Positions 13,867 through 20,878 of a stretch of DNA of 21,955 nucleotides are shown in pieces. The notes below the pieces were generated by a model. That model was given only the letters and a program-made list of their open reading frames with translations. It ran no database searches and was not told where the DNA came from. The position numbers and the translations under genes were made by a program. Positions within the stretch are counted from its first letter, which is position 1; each line of letters starts with the position of its first letter. The DNA is from a virus, in the IMG/VR virus record IMGVR_UViG_3300044987_000603, positions 1 through 21,955 of that record, one strand, 5' to 3'.

Positions 13867-14198
13867 TAAAAATCACTCCGCACCTTGAATTTCAAAAGGT
13901 CATAGACAGTCTGAATCTGGCCGTCCGAAAACGTAATCTGTATCTCACCCTCGTAGTCACCAGCATCGCCGGTTAGCATTTCAGGAGCCGAAGATGGATA
14001 GAAGACAACGACTCCATTGGGGCCATCGGTTACAACGCCCGTAACTGTTGCTTGCAAAGTAGTAGACCCAGCGGCCCGGAACTTCAGCAAAACCGTAGCG
14101 CCCGTCAAAGCAATGATTGCACCAGTCGTGTCGTCTGTAATTGAACAGACTACTGCTGGGCGGGTATCGTCCTGAACTAACCTAATTTTGTCAACCAT
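13866..14198 (-). CDS. BppU-N-like baseplate or fibre-base protein
   Basis: A 110-residue protein similar to the N-terminal domain of baseplate upper protein BppU (PF10651). It has RLVQDDTRPAVVCSITDD, then IALTGATVLLKFRAAGS, NGVVVFYPSSA and DAGDYEGEIQITFSDGQIQT. The order (DL-like strand, LTGATV.F..R, G.v.Y.....T..aG.Y.aE....dG) is characteristic. In lactococcal phages this domain connects receptor-binding proteins to the baseplate. Here it stands alone and leads the fibre module, consistent with an adaptor between tail and fibres. GGGAG lies a few bases before the start. Confidence 0.78.
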   Translation of the reverse strand: MVDKIRLVQDDTRPAVVCSITDDTTGAIIALTGATVLLKFRAAGSTTLQATVTGVVTDGPNGVVVFYPSSAPEMLTGDAGDYEGEIQITFSDGQIQTVYDLLKFKVRSDF

Positions 14199-14208
14199 AA
14201 TTTACTCC

Positions 14209-14895
14209 CTATGTAGCTACAGCACCGCCGCCAGCGGGTACGGGGGCAACACCAACAGTGCCTTTAATCTCAACACCCAGAGCGTTAGCAAACACAGAGT
14301 AGTGCCCGGCGGCTCGGGTAGCATTTCCTGCGTATTCCGCATCTTTGGTGAACGCTCGATACAAAATGTAATCACATAAAGCATTTGCGTAGATATCGGG
14401 TAAGCTGATACTTCCAGTAACCGCAGTGTATAAGGAACCCACAGCAGGTTCAGTTATATCCACAGGGTATGCTGTATACACAATGTCTATCTGCGCGGCA
14501 GTGGTAGCTGGTGGATAAACATAAAACTTCTTTGGGTCTCTCGGATCGTACATAAAATGCACAATATTTACCGAGCTTGTAGAGTCGTGCCAGCCGGGAG
14601 ACTGAACGTCCAGCAGCTCGCGGTTTACCATCCGAACAGCTTTCTTAGTACTCGAAGCGGCAGAGTTTCGGATTACCGAAATTAGTTTTACGCCGTTGGT
14701 TGGCAGTGATTGTTTTGTTCCGGAGATACATGTAACCGTTGCGTTGGTCGACATTGAGTCCGGGCGAAAGACAATTACTTCTCGCTGGCCATCATTTAAA
14801 TAACGCACCAACTCAGCAATAGACCAGCGAACGGAATCAGCGTCCTGCAGTGTTTCTACAGCTCGTTGAATAATTGATTGCGCGGTAGTAGCCAT
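14209..14895 (-). CDS. Head-tail adaptor-like structural protein (SU10 adaptor type)
   Basis: A 228-residue protein when started at ATG 14895, which has GAGGTGA just upstream and lies 7 nt after the previous stop. An upstream in-frame ATG at 14940 lies within the preceding gene and is less likely. The sequence AELVRYLNDGQREVIVFRPD, then VRMVNRELLDVQSPGW and KFYVYPP and the helical end RAFTKDAEYAGNATRAAGHY match a family of phage structural proteins related to the SU10 adaptor. It probably joins the portal ring to the tail. The Ala/Gly/Pro-rich last 15 residues look flexible. Confidence 0.78.
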   Translation of the reverse strand: MATTAQSIIQRAVETLQDADSVRWSIAELVRYLNDGQREVIVFRPDSMSTNATVTCISGTKQSLPTNGVKLISVIRNSAASSTKKAVRMVNRELLDVQSPGWHDSTSSVNIVHFMYDPRDPKKFYVYPPATTAAQIDIVYTAYPVDITEPAVGSLYTAVTGSISLPDIYANALCDYILYRAFTKDAEYAGNATRAAGHYSVFANALGVEIKGTVGVAPVPAGGGAVAT

Positions 14896-14902
14896 AGTCA
14901 CC

Positions 14903-15535
14903 TCAAGCAAAAGGGCGAGAACGAACTCGCATGGAACCACGGATTAGACCATAGTTTCCTTCGATCCTAGAGCTATTGGTCTGCCGAGCTGCGCTATCTA
15001 AAAGATATTTAGCTTGAGCAAAATTGGTAAACGGCTGATCCGGCATTTGCATGGCTCTGGCTATAGCGCCGGAAACAATAGGGTCAATCCAGATGTTGTA
15101 AAGATCGTCTTCAAGTAACGTAGCTGTCCTAGCAGGGCGCAAAGTTACGCCAACTACTACCGGGTAAACGTCATCCGGTGGAGGTGAAAGCCGTAGCGTA
15201 AATGTAGAGCCTGTGCGGTCAGTATAAAAACCACGAGGGATAGCTCGTGCTGTTTGCAAGTCGTTCTTGATGACTTCAGCCATTCCGGGGGATAGCTCTT
15301 TGCCATCGACGGCAACACTCATCACACGGGCAATGTCGTGCTGAGAAGACGGGGGGTCTAGGTCGTACTCAATAGCACCAGCACGGGTGTTAAAAGTGTC
15401 TAGGTTTTCTCGGAGAGTCAGCGAGTTTTCGCAAAATTCGATGGCCGAATTTAAAATGACTTGATCCGCCATTGGCTCTGAGCAGCCGGGCAAATACGGC
15501 ATTACACGCGGATAAAAGGCGCTCAGAGCTTTCAT
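14903..15535 (-). CDS. Head-tail connector (adaptor) protein
   Basis: A 210-residue protein. It starts MKALSAFYPRVMPYLPGC and continues ADQVILNSAIEFCENSLTLR, a helix pair typical of portal-bound adaptors (gp4- or gp11-like) in podoviruses. The middle is beta-rich (TFTLRLSPPPDDVYPVVVGV), with a late helical part (IVSGAIARAMQ...AKYLLDSAARQ). The Arg-rich end (SMRVRSRPFA) resembles ends that insert into connector interfaces. It lies between a small protein and the SU10-type adaptor, the usual place for head completion proteins. Assignment rests on length, helix pattern and gene order. Confidence 0.7.
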   Translation of the reverse strand: MKALSAFYPRVMPYLPGCSEPMADQVILNSAIEFCENSLTLRENLDTFNTRAGAIEYDLDPPSSQHDIARVMSVAVDGKELSPGMAEVIKNDLQTARAIPRGFYTDRTGSTFTLRLSPPPDDVYPVVVGVTLRPARTATLLEDDLYNIWIDPIVSGAIARAMQMPDQPFTNFAQAKYLLDSAARQTNSSRIEGNYGLIRGSMRVRSRPFA

Positions 15536-15543
15536 ACAAGACC

Positions 15544-15846
15544 TTATTTGTCGGTAACTGGATCGAGCTCTATTTCAGGCTCAGCCGGGGGTTTTACCAA
15601 TTCTACCAGCGGGGCTTTCTTTTTGCTAGTTTTTACTTCTGCTGGGACTTTGGCTGGGACTTCTGCTACCAGTTCGTCAGCCACAATATTGGAATGGAGG
15701 TTAAGCAACTCTTGGCCTCGTTCTGTAGGAACCCACTCGCCATCCGCTAATTCGGCCAATATGACTATCTTACTATCAATACTAGCGCGAACTTTGTTCG
15801 CCAGAATTTCGCCATTAAGACGTTCCATCAGGTCAAATACATTCAT
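15544..15846 (-). CDS. Small protein of head module, function unknown
   Basis: A 100-residue protein. The N-terminal 55 residues are mixed helix and strand (MNVFDLMERLNGEILANKVR, then VILAELADGEWVPTERG). The rest is a Val/Pro/Glu/Lys-rich tail (AEVPAKVPAEVKTSKKKAP) that is likely disordered. Its AGGAG ribosome site is the 3' arm of a small hairpin, so initiation may be regulated. It sits between the decoration-like gene and the connector gene. I do not recognise a family. Confidence 0.72.
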   Translation of the reverse strand: MNVFDLMERLNGEILANKVRASIDSKIVILAELADGEWVPTERGQELLNLHSNIVADELVAEVPAKVPAEVKTSKKKAPLVELVKPPAEPEIELDPVTDK

Positions 15847-15851
15847 TCAAA

Positions 15852-15866
15852 ACTCCTATAAGGAGT
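15852..15866 (-). promoter_or_regulatory. Hairpin covering the ribosome site of the 100-residue gene
   Basis: On the minus strand ACTCCT-TAT-AGGAGT is a perfect 6-bp stem whose 3' arm contains the AGGAG site of ATG 15846. Its 5' arm overlaps by two bases the large hairpin just upstream, so the two structures compete at the edge. It could reduce initiation or respond to upstream translation. Confidence 0.45.
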
Positions 15867-15890
15867 AAGGGCCCCCGAAGGAGCCCTTAC
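15865..15890 (-). terminator. UUCG-capped hairpin after the decoration-like gene
   Basis: Minus strand GTAAGGGCTCC-TTCG-GGGGCCCTTAC forms an 11-bp stem (one G.U pair) with a C(UUCG)G loop, an exceptionally stable tetraloop. There is no T-run directly after it, so it may protect mRNA 3' ends or pause transcription more than terminate it. It lies 8 nt after the stop codon at 15898. Confidence 0.55.
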
Positions 15891-15897
15891 AACGCCA

Positions 15898-16266
15898 TTA
15901 GGCGGGGGTAGCTACAGCGCCGTAGACTGCAATCCAAGACAGGCCGTCTGTGCCCAATTGGATGAACTCAGCAACTTGCTGTTGTCCCATAACCAAAGCG
16001 GCGGTAGTCGCTGCACCATTGATGGTAGCACCGGTGTTAGGCCATACTTTGATGTCTTGAGCGGAGTCAAGGTTAGCAACAGTAATACGATCACCTTGAC
16101 CGCGACCTGCTGGCAGAATAACACCGTCGTTGTCAGTTCCGACAACAGTAACAGTGTTGATAGCGCCGGTCAGCGCGGTAGCGCCTGCAGCAGTTTGAGT
16201 TGTACCAGCTGTCAAAGCAGTGGTTACGCCGCCGACAATGCGGCCAAAAGAAGTAACATTAGGCAT
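15898..16266 (-). CDS. Head decoration-like protein
   Basis: A 122-residue protein when started at ATG 16266, preceded by TTTGGAG seven bases away. A longer in-frame start at 16323 would place the ribosome site and the upstream hairpin inside the gene and is rejected. It is beta-rich: MPNVTSFGRIVGGVTTALTA, GDRITVANLDSAQDIKVWP, then QVAEFIQLGTDGLSWIAVYG. The pattern (GD.i...N........I.P..GA.ING, then F...G...W..V.G) is common in short phage head or fibre surface proteins. Placed directly after the capsid gene, a decoration or head-surface role is most likely. The two strong hairpins around it suggest its message is made or stabilised separately. Confidence 0.72.
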   Translation of the reverse strand: MPNVTSFGRIVGGVTTALTAGTTQTAAGATALTGAINTVTVVGTDNDGVILPAGRGQGDRITVANLDSAQDIKVWPNTGATINGAATTAALVMGQQQVAEFIQLGTDGLSWIAVYGAVATPA

Positions 16267-16298
16267 TTTAAATCTCCAAAAAAATAAAGTGTTGGAAG

Positions 16299-16320
16299 AA
16301 AAGGGGCCGAAGCCCCCCTT
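16299..16320 (-). terminator. UUCG-capped hairpin with T-run after the capsid gene
   Basis: Minus strand AAGGGGGGC-TTCG-GCCCCTTTT forms a nine-pair stem (five G-C core, two G.T, two A-T) with a C(UUCG)G loop and TTTTCTT after it. It starts 4 nt after the capsid stop. This fits a Rho-independent terminator, probably partial because downstream head genes still need expression. Confidence 0.7.
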
Positions 16321-16323
16321 CAT

Positions 16324-17325
16324 TTAGCTGGCAGAACCAACTTGAGCCACAACCAAAGCTTGAGGCTTAACAGTCTTACGACCATAAACAGCCAAACCAC
16401 GGACGATATCGCCGAAGTCTGTCTGGTTACGCAAAGGCTCAGTCTTGTTCACAGTCATTGCAAACGAAACAGCGGCCTTAGTGCCAGCAACCATAGTGCG
16501 GCGAGCTTTAGCGCTAGCGACAGCAGCACCGGTAGAGGTGTCGGTCAAACCAGCAACCAAAGCTTTACCAGCAGCGCCGCGAGGCAACAAGTTAGACACG
16601 TAGACCGAGAAACGATCCAACATACCAATCTTGCCGGTACGAACAACGCTTGACTGGTCACCAGTGAAGTACGCCTGAGCGATGCTAGATTGCATCAACA
16701 AGTGACGATCATAAGGAGACAAGATCAACCAGCGGCCGTCTTCAGGAACGTTTTGCTCATCCAACACAGTAGACATACGCAAGATAGCCTTGAGCACGTT
16801 TTCTGGGGTGGCTTGGTCAACTGGAGTTACGTCCGAACCAAGGTTATAAGCAGCGGAGATAGCACCGGCGGTAGCGCCGACGTTAGCTGAGTCAGGGCCT
16901 TCAGTCACGAATGAATTGAAGAAAGTCTCATTTTCAATCTGAATTTTCAGCTGTTTAGCTGCGTCTTCAGTGAAGATGTTCATCAAGTTCATATCAGATT
17001 GATATGCCAACACATCATTGACTTGCACGCCAAAGTATTTACCTTTGGTAACTTGCATGTCTTGATAGATTGGAGTGGGCACTTCATAGTTCAAGCTCTG
17101 ACCAACGGTGTAGTCGGAGATTGTGATAGTGGGAGCCAAACGGATACGGATAGTATCGCCTTGGTTCTTCAATTCACCTTCGTAATCAGTGTTGCACACT
17201 TCAGACAGCATGGTGTTTTGGTAGAACTTAGCAAGTAACTTTCCAGACCACAGAGTGGGGATAAATGCACCGGAATACGAAGTAGACGTATTGAACGGGG
17301 CTTGGACGGGATAAACAGCAGCCAT
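16324..17325 (-). CDS. Major capsid protein (HK97 fold)
   Basis: A 333-residue protein. It begins MAAVYPVQAPFNTSTSYSGA and contains PTLWSGKLLAKFYQNTMLSE (N-arm/E-loop region), NQGDTIRIRLAPTITISDYT, and KGKYFGVQVNDVLAYQSDMN with a following long helix AAKQLKIQIENETF (spine). Then comes EDGRWLILSPYDRHLLMQS and a C-terminal DFGDIVRGLAVYGRKTVKPQ. These are typical of HK97-fold coats of P22-related and other podoviruses with a separate scaffold. The ribosome site AGGAGG is the strongest in the window, fitting very high expression. It is preceded by the scaffold gene and followed by a hairpin terminator. Confidence 0.92.
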   Translation of the reverse strand: MAAVYPVQAPFNTSTSYSGAFIPTLWSGKLLAKFYQNTMLSEVCNTDYEGELKNQGDTIRIRLAPTITISDYTVGQSLNYEVPTPIYQDMQVTKGKYFGVQVNDVLAYQSDMNLMNIFTEDAAKQLKIQIENETFFNSFVTEGPDSANVGATAGAISAAYNLGSDVTPVDQATPENVLKAILRMSTVLDEQNVPEDGRWLILSPYDRHLLMQSSIAQAYFTGDQSSVVRTGKIGMLDRFSVYVSNLLPRGAAGKALVAGLTDTSTGAAVASAKARRTMVAGTKAAVSFAMTVNKTEPLRNQTDFGDIVRGLAVYGRKTVKPQALVVAQVGSAS

Positions 17326-17371
17326 AGGGCCTCCTAAAAATTAAACAGGTTGGATTAGGCTGCTTCGTGGT

Positions 17372-18322
17372 TTACGCAGTTACGCGGTTCTCCATAAAGG
17401 CAGCATCAATTTCAGCTTCAAGTTTCCGTGCCTCTTCGTGTTTGCCACTGCTCGCCAGATTAGCCGCTTTCAAGTACATCTTCTGGACAGCTGCGTCCGT
17501 ATAGATGCGCCCTTGGGCAGATATCGGCGTAGAGCCTGCAGCGCTACGATTCGGCTGGATTTGACGTTCCAGTTCAGCGGCCTTGTTGCTTGGTTGCTCT
17601 ACGGGAGCTACGCCTTGGCGGAACATTCCCACATAGTATGCAACGGCTTCGGCATCGCCTCGGTTGAACGCTTCTTGTGCAACGGTTTTTCGAGGTGCTC
17701 TGAGCAGAGGATCGGTTTCGTTCAGCCAATTAACCCAACGCTCATCAGCGTTAAGGGCGTCAAAGTCAGGAACCATACGATGTAACCGCTGCTCAAAGGA
17801 GGCTTCGGAGACTTGAGTGCCAGTAGTAGTCATCTGCTCGCGCAACTTGACGTTTTCTGACCGTAGGTCTTCGATATCCTTACGAAATTCCATTGCCACT
17901 TCGCGGGCAACTTTGCGTTGGACTTCAATTAAGTCCGCACCAAATGCTTGAACATCATCATCCGTAACCAGTTTCTCCTGCGTAGCGGGCTTAACTTCTG
18001 GCTTAGGAGCTGCGGCGTCACGTTGAATTTGCTCAACGCGGCCGGACAACTCTTTTACCTGAGAGTGTAAGCGAGGTACTTCGGCGTCATACATACCTTT
18101 AAGCGTTCGGTATTTCTGCTGCCAAGTATCTTCCGGTACTTCCGGTTCAACTGGTTTTTCTGGCTTAACCTCTGGCTGCGCAGCAACCGGTTCAGGGGGC
18201 GGGACATTAGTCTCGGGCTCTGTTGGTTCGGGTTTACCCTGTAGGGTTTGCTCGTCACTCAACTGCTTTTCGATAATTTCCAGTTCTCTCAACTGGGCTT
18301 CAACTTGCCGTGGTAGGGCCAT
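17372..18322 (-). CDS. Capsid scaffolding protein
   Basis: A 316-residue acidic protein with scaffold architecture. The N-terminal part is Glu/Gln-rich, followed by a Pro/Glu/Val-rich linker (about residues 30-65, EPTEPETNVPPPEPVAAQP). Predicted coiled coils (HSQVKELSGRVEQIQRDA and EFRKDIEDLRSENVKLREQM) follow, and then a C-terminal helix (KHEEARKLEAEIDAAFMENR) likely to bind the coat. Its place directly before the major capsid gene is the standard order. Length is close to that of P22 scaffold. AAGGAG upstream supports ATG 18322. It would guide procapsid assembly and then leave the head. Confidence 0.86.
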   Translation of the reverse strand: MALPRQVEAQLRELEIIEKQLSDEQTLQGKPEPTEPETNVPPPEPVAAQPEVKPEKPVEPEVPEDTWQQKYRTLKGMYDAEVPRLHSQVKELSGRVEQIQRDAAAPKPEVKPATQEKLVTDDDVQAFGADLIEVQRKVAREVAMEFRKDIEDLRSENVKLREQMTTTGTQVSEASFEQRLHRMVPDFDALNADERWVNWLNETDPLLRAPRKTVAQEAFNRGDAEAVAYYVGMFRQGVAPVEQPSNKAAELERQIQPNRSAAGSTPISAQGRIYTDAAVQKMYLKAANLASSGKHEEARKLEAEIDAAFMENRVTA

Positions 18323-18411
18323 TACTTACTCCTTAAGCTCCAACTCTGTTTCGGGCTCCTACTTCGGTCTGCCTTACGCATAATGGTTTGCCAAGATTAC
18401 AAAAATACGAG

Positions 18412-18654
18412 TTATTTCACTCGCTCTAAAATCTCGGGCGATTTTTCAACCGCTTCGAGAAAATCGGCTAGGACTTCTGCCCGACCTTGAAGGCGATACA
18501 TCCTGATAGGTTCGTCTGCCGACACTAGGGAAGATTTAACTTCCTCCAGCTTCGCTCTAAACAAACTTAACAGGGCTTCGCTTTCTGGCTGCTTGCAGCG
18601 AAATAACGCTTGCATGTGCTGCCGATCCGGTTTCGCTCCTACAAAAATTTTCAT
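18412..18654 (-). CDS. Small 80-residue protein between portal and scaffold
   Basis: An 80-residue, mostly helical protein: MKIFVGAKPDRQHMQALFRC, then ALLSLFRAKLEEVKSSLVSA and LQGRAEVLADFLEAVEKSPE. Similar short helical proteins sit between portal and scaffold in aquatic podovirus-like genomes, without known role. The gene lies right behind a strong promoter, with the ATG 9 nt after the -10 box and no ribosome site, so its message would be nearly leaderless. Otherwise translation must start elsewhere. An 89-nt gap follows that contains only the ribosome site of the scaffold gene. Confidence 0.75.
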   Translation of the reverse strand: MKIFVGAKPDRQHMQALFRCKQPESEALLSLFRAKLEEVKSSLVSADEPIRMYRLQGRAEVLADFLEAVEKSPEILERVK

Positions 18655-18662
18655 ATGTTGTT

Positions 18663-18691
18663 TTTATATCACTGTTTTTTACAACAGTCAA
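18663..18691 (-). promoter_or_regulatory. Strong sigma70-type promoter for head genes
   Basis: Minus strand TTGACT (18691-18686) and TATAAA (18668-18663) are separated by 17 bp, one mismatch from consensus in each box. An AT-rich stretch upstream (about 18692-18706) is compatible with an UP element. Initiation near 18656 would drive the 80-residue, scaffold and capsid genes. It sits in the gap after the portal gene. Confidence 0.7.
18672..18687. promoter_or_regulatory. LexA-box-like palindrome in the promoter spacer
   Basis: Minus strand CTGT-TGTAAAAA-ACAG has the CTGT-N8-ACAG form of the SOS box of gamma- and betaproteobacteria; the flanking bases A and T extend the match. It fills the space between the -35 and -10 boxes, a position where a bound LexA dimer would block RNA polymerase. 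It could instead be the operator of a phage repressor with a similar site. Confidence 0.5.
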
Positions 18692-18705
18692 GTAAAAAAT
18701 TTATT

Positions 18706-20805
18706 TTACATGCCGTTAGGTCGTGGGGAAATCATATTAGATTCGCGCCCGCCAACTTGTGACCCATCAGGCAACATGTTTTTTGGATCCATTTGCGGTT
18801 GCATAGGTTGCTGTGGAGACCCACCAGCGTTAACTGTTGCGCCCTGCATTCCCGCCACGATACCTTGAATCTGTTGCTGCAACTGACCAATCATTTGTTG
18901 CTGCTGTTCCACAACAGTGACTTGTTTGCGATCCGGAATAATGCGGTCAACATTCCCGCTGAGGTTTCTAGCGGAGTCTCTGAGCAGTTCGGCCGTACCG
19001 TTAAGTCCAACAATTTGCTGGGCTACTGGACTGTTGAGTACCAACTGCAGGAACTCGTTTCGGCGGATAGCTTCAGCTTCCTTAATAACTAGGCTAGAAG
19101 CCCCGGTAGCAATAATATTTACGTCTCCGATCAAGTCTGGGTCTTCGCTATACCGCAAGTTATCTTGGTACAAACGCTCAATAGCAGGCATGATTACGTT
19201 CTGGTCAATGTTGCTGATGACCTGTTTAATACCTTTTCCGGCATTGGAAATCAGCATCGACAGACCTGAAGATGTACGCCCCGCGCCGGGAGAACTTTCG
19301 CCAGTCATGTACCGAGGAATCATTGTGTCTTCGTCTGCGCGGGCCGAGAACTTCTCAAAGACACCCATCAACTCATTGGCATTGCTGCCCGGCTGGAAGA
19401 AGCTAAGAGGCGCAGTATTGTCGTTAAAGTCCGAAGACTGAAACTGCCAAATCTTCCAAGGGTGCATATCGGTAATGTCTTCGCCCGGGGGTAGGCGCGA
19501 AATGTTCACACCGACTTGGGGGCCAGAGCTGATACCCATGTTGTTTGCCAGAGAGCGGGCTGATGCGTTTACCATCGACTGAGAGTCGCGGCACAAATCA
19601 GTTACGCCTTTACCGTCAACCGCACCGGGTACATTTTCGTAAGAGGTTAGGTAGTATGGTTTGCGTCCCAGCGGGTCGTAGTTCAATACCGCACGAATGA
19701 CAATGTTGCCGATCAACCACACTTCGCAAGGGTAGTTAATAGCTGCGTCAGGAATTTCTTTTTCTGTCAAACCCCATTCAAGAAGCAGACTTCCTTTTAC
19801 AGAATCCCACAACTGAATGGCATCAATCAAGTCGCCGCTGATGATGGCTTCAGTAACGTATTTGCCCTCGGCCTGAGCTTTGGATGCGTCAGTCCACAAC
19901 CACTGCTTCATGCCGGAAGTTGTAAAGTCATTCAGGACAGTGCGAATGGCATCGTCGTTGTATCCGGGCACACCCAAGAGAGCTTGCAGCTCATCTGCTG
20001 TCAGGCGGTGACGCTCAATCACGTAACCATCGTTAAGTTCCCAAGCCCACGGAGCCCAGTACAAATAAAACGGATCGACGCGTTCCCACTCGTTACGAAT
20101 CTCTTCGACTGGAACTAACTTGCCATCCTGCCACTGCAACGTCTTGCGACGGCGTTTTACAGGGCCTTTTAGCACTGCGTAAGGGAATGTGACGATATCG
20201 TCTAAGAACTCGTTAAACGCCTTGTACCAACCGCCTTCACTAAGCTGGTCTTCCATCTTGCGGCTCATACGATCTACGCGGTCGTTGGCTTCTTCACGAA
20301 GACTGCGTTCAGCTTCGTCTTTCATCTGAGTAGCAAACACGCGAAGCGTTTCGTCATCGGGTTTCTGACCGCCCTGCTCCAAGTGCGTCATCAATTCTTG
20401 CGTGAGTTTCTGTTGCAGACTAGCCATCACATCGGGCGGCATAGTTGGGTTTGGTGTCGCGTTGATGGCCCAAGGCTTGTCAGACCCAGACCCAAGCAAC
20501 GTATCGCGCAACCAGCTTGTAGCAGCGCGGCATTTGACCGATGTCAGGTTAATAAAAATATCAGAGCCGCCCTGCTCTTTAATTTCTTGCGCTTTTTCCG
20601 GATCGTACTCACCGTTGCGCTGACGCAAACACGCCAACATGCGTTCTTCAAGTTTTCGTTTGGCAATGCGGGAACTGTCCCACCGTTGACGAACGTGGGC
20701 TGCAAGCCCCTGAATTACTGGGGTGTTCTGCATTTCCTGACTGCGGCGTTTTGATTCCGCTTCAAGGTCAGAAGCCCGAGCAACGGGTATAAGAGCGATA
20801 CTCAT
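18706..20805 (-). CDS. Portal protein
   Basis: A 699-residue protein, similar in size to P22-type portals (about 725). The N-terminal part contains WDSSRIAKRKLEERMLACLR, and a wing region has KCRAATSWLRDTLLGSGSDK. The stem/crown region carries RYMTGESSPGAGRTSSGLSM with a following ISNAGKGIKQVISNID helix, a widely conserved portal stretch. The C-terminal about 70 residues are Gln-, Pro- and Met-rich (VVEQQQQMIGQLQQQIQGIV) and probably form the barrel or a flexible tail. It would form the dodecameric entry ring for DNA packaging. It follows the terminase gene and has its own promoter. AGGA eight bases before the ATG is the ribosome site. Confidence 0.92.
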   Translation of the reverse strand: MSIALIPVARASDLEAESKRRSQEMQNTPVIQGLAAHVRQRWDSSRIAKRKLEERMLACLRQRNGEYDPEKAQEIKEQGGSDIFINLTSVKCRAATSWLRDTLLGSGSDKPWAINATPNPTMPPDVMASLQQKLTQELMTHLEQGGQKPDDETLRVFATQMKDEAERSLREEANDRVDRMSRKMEDQLSEGGWYKAFNEFLDDIVTFPYAVLKGPVKRRRKTLQWQDGKLVPVEEIRNEWERVDPFYLYWAPWAWELNDGYVIERHRLTADELQALLGVPGYNDDAIRTVLNDFTTSGMKQWLWTDASKAQAEGKYVTEAIISGDLIDAIQLWDSVKGSLLLEWGLTEKEIPDAAINYPCEVWLIGNIVIRAVLNYDPLGRKPYYLTSYENVPGAVDGKGVTDLCRDSQSMVNASARSLANNMGISSGPQVGVNISRLPPGEDITDMHPWKIWQFQSSDFNDNTAPLSFFQPGSNANELMGVFEKFSARADEDTMIPRYMTGESSPGAGRTSSGLSMLISNAGKGIKQVISNIDQNVIMPAIERLYQDNLRYSEDPDLIGDVNIIATGASSLVIKEAEAIRRNEFLQLVLNSPVAQQIVGLNGTAELLRDSARNLSGNVDRIIPDRKQVTVVEQQQQMIGQLQQQIQGIVAGMQGATVNAGGSPQQPMQPQMDPKNMLPDGSQVGGRESNMISPRPNGM

Positions 20806-20850
20806 GTGTTAAATCCTATTGTGCAACATCTGTGGCAGGAATTTGGGCGA

Positions 20851-20878
20851 ATTGTACTCTTTACCATACATTGGTCAA
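20851..20878 (-). promoter_or_regulatory. Sigma70-type promoter for the portal gene
   Basis: Minus strand TTGACC (20878-20873) and TACAAT (20856-20851) are 16 bp apart. The -35 box overlaps the terminase stop codon. Initiation near 20844 leaves a leader of about 39 nt before ATG 20805. ATACAT and ATGTAT arms (20866-20871, 20885-20890) flank the -35 box as an inverted repeat and could be a regulator site. Confidence 0.55.

Noticed and set aside
15898-16323. Longer form of the decoration-like protein starting at 16323
   Set aside because: The extra 19 residues would be encoded by the terminator hairpin and the ribosome site; ATG 16266 has a proper GGAG.
18323-18411. Promoter or small gene in the gap before the scaffold gene
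   Set aside because: No paired -35/-10 boxes with good spacing and no frame with a ribosome site; only the AAGGAG of the scaffold gene is clear.
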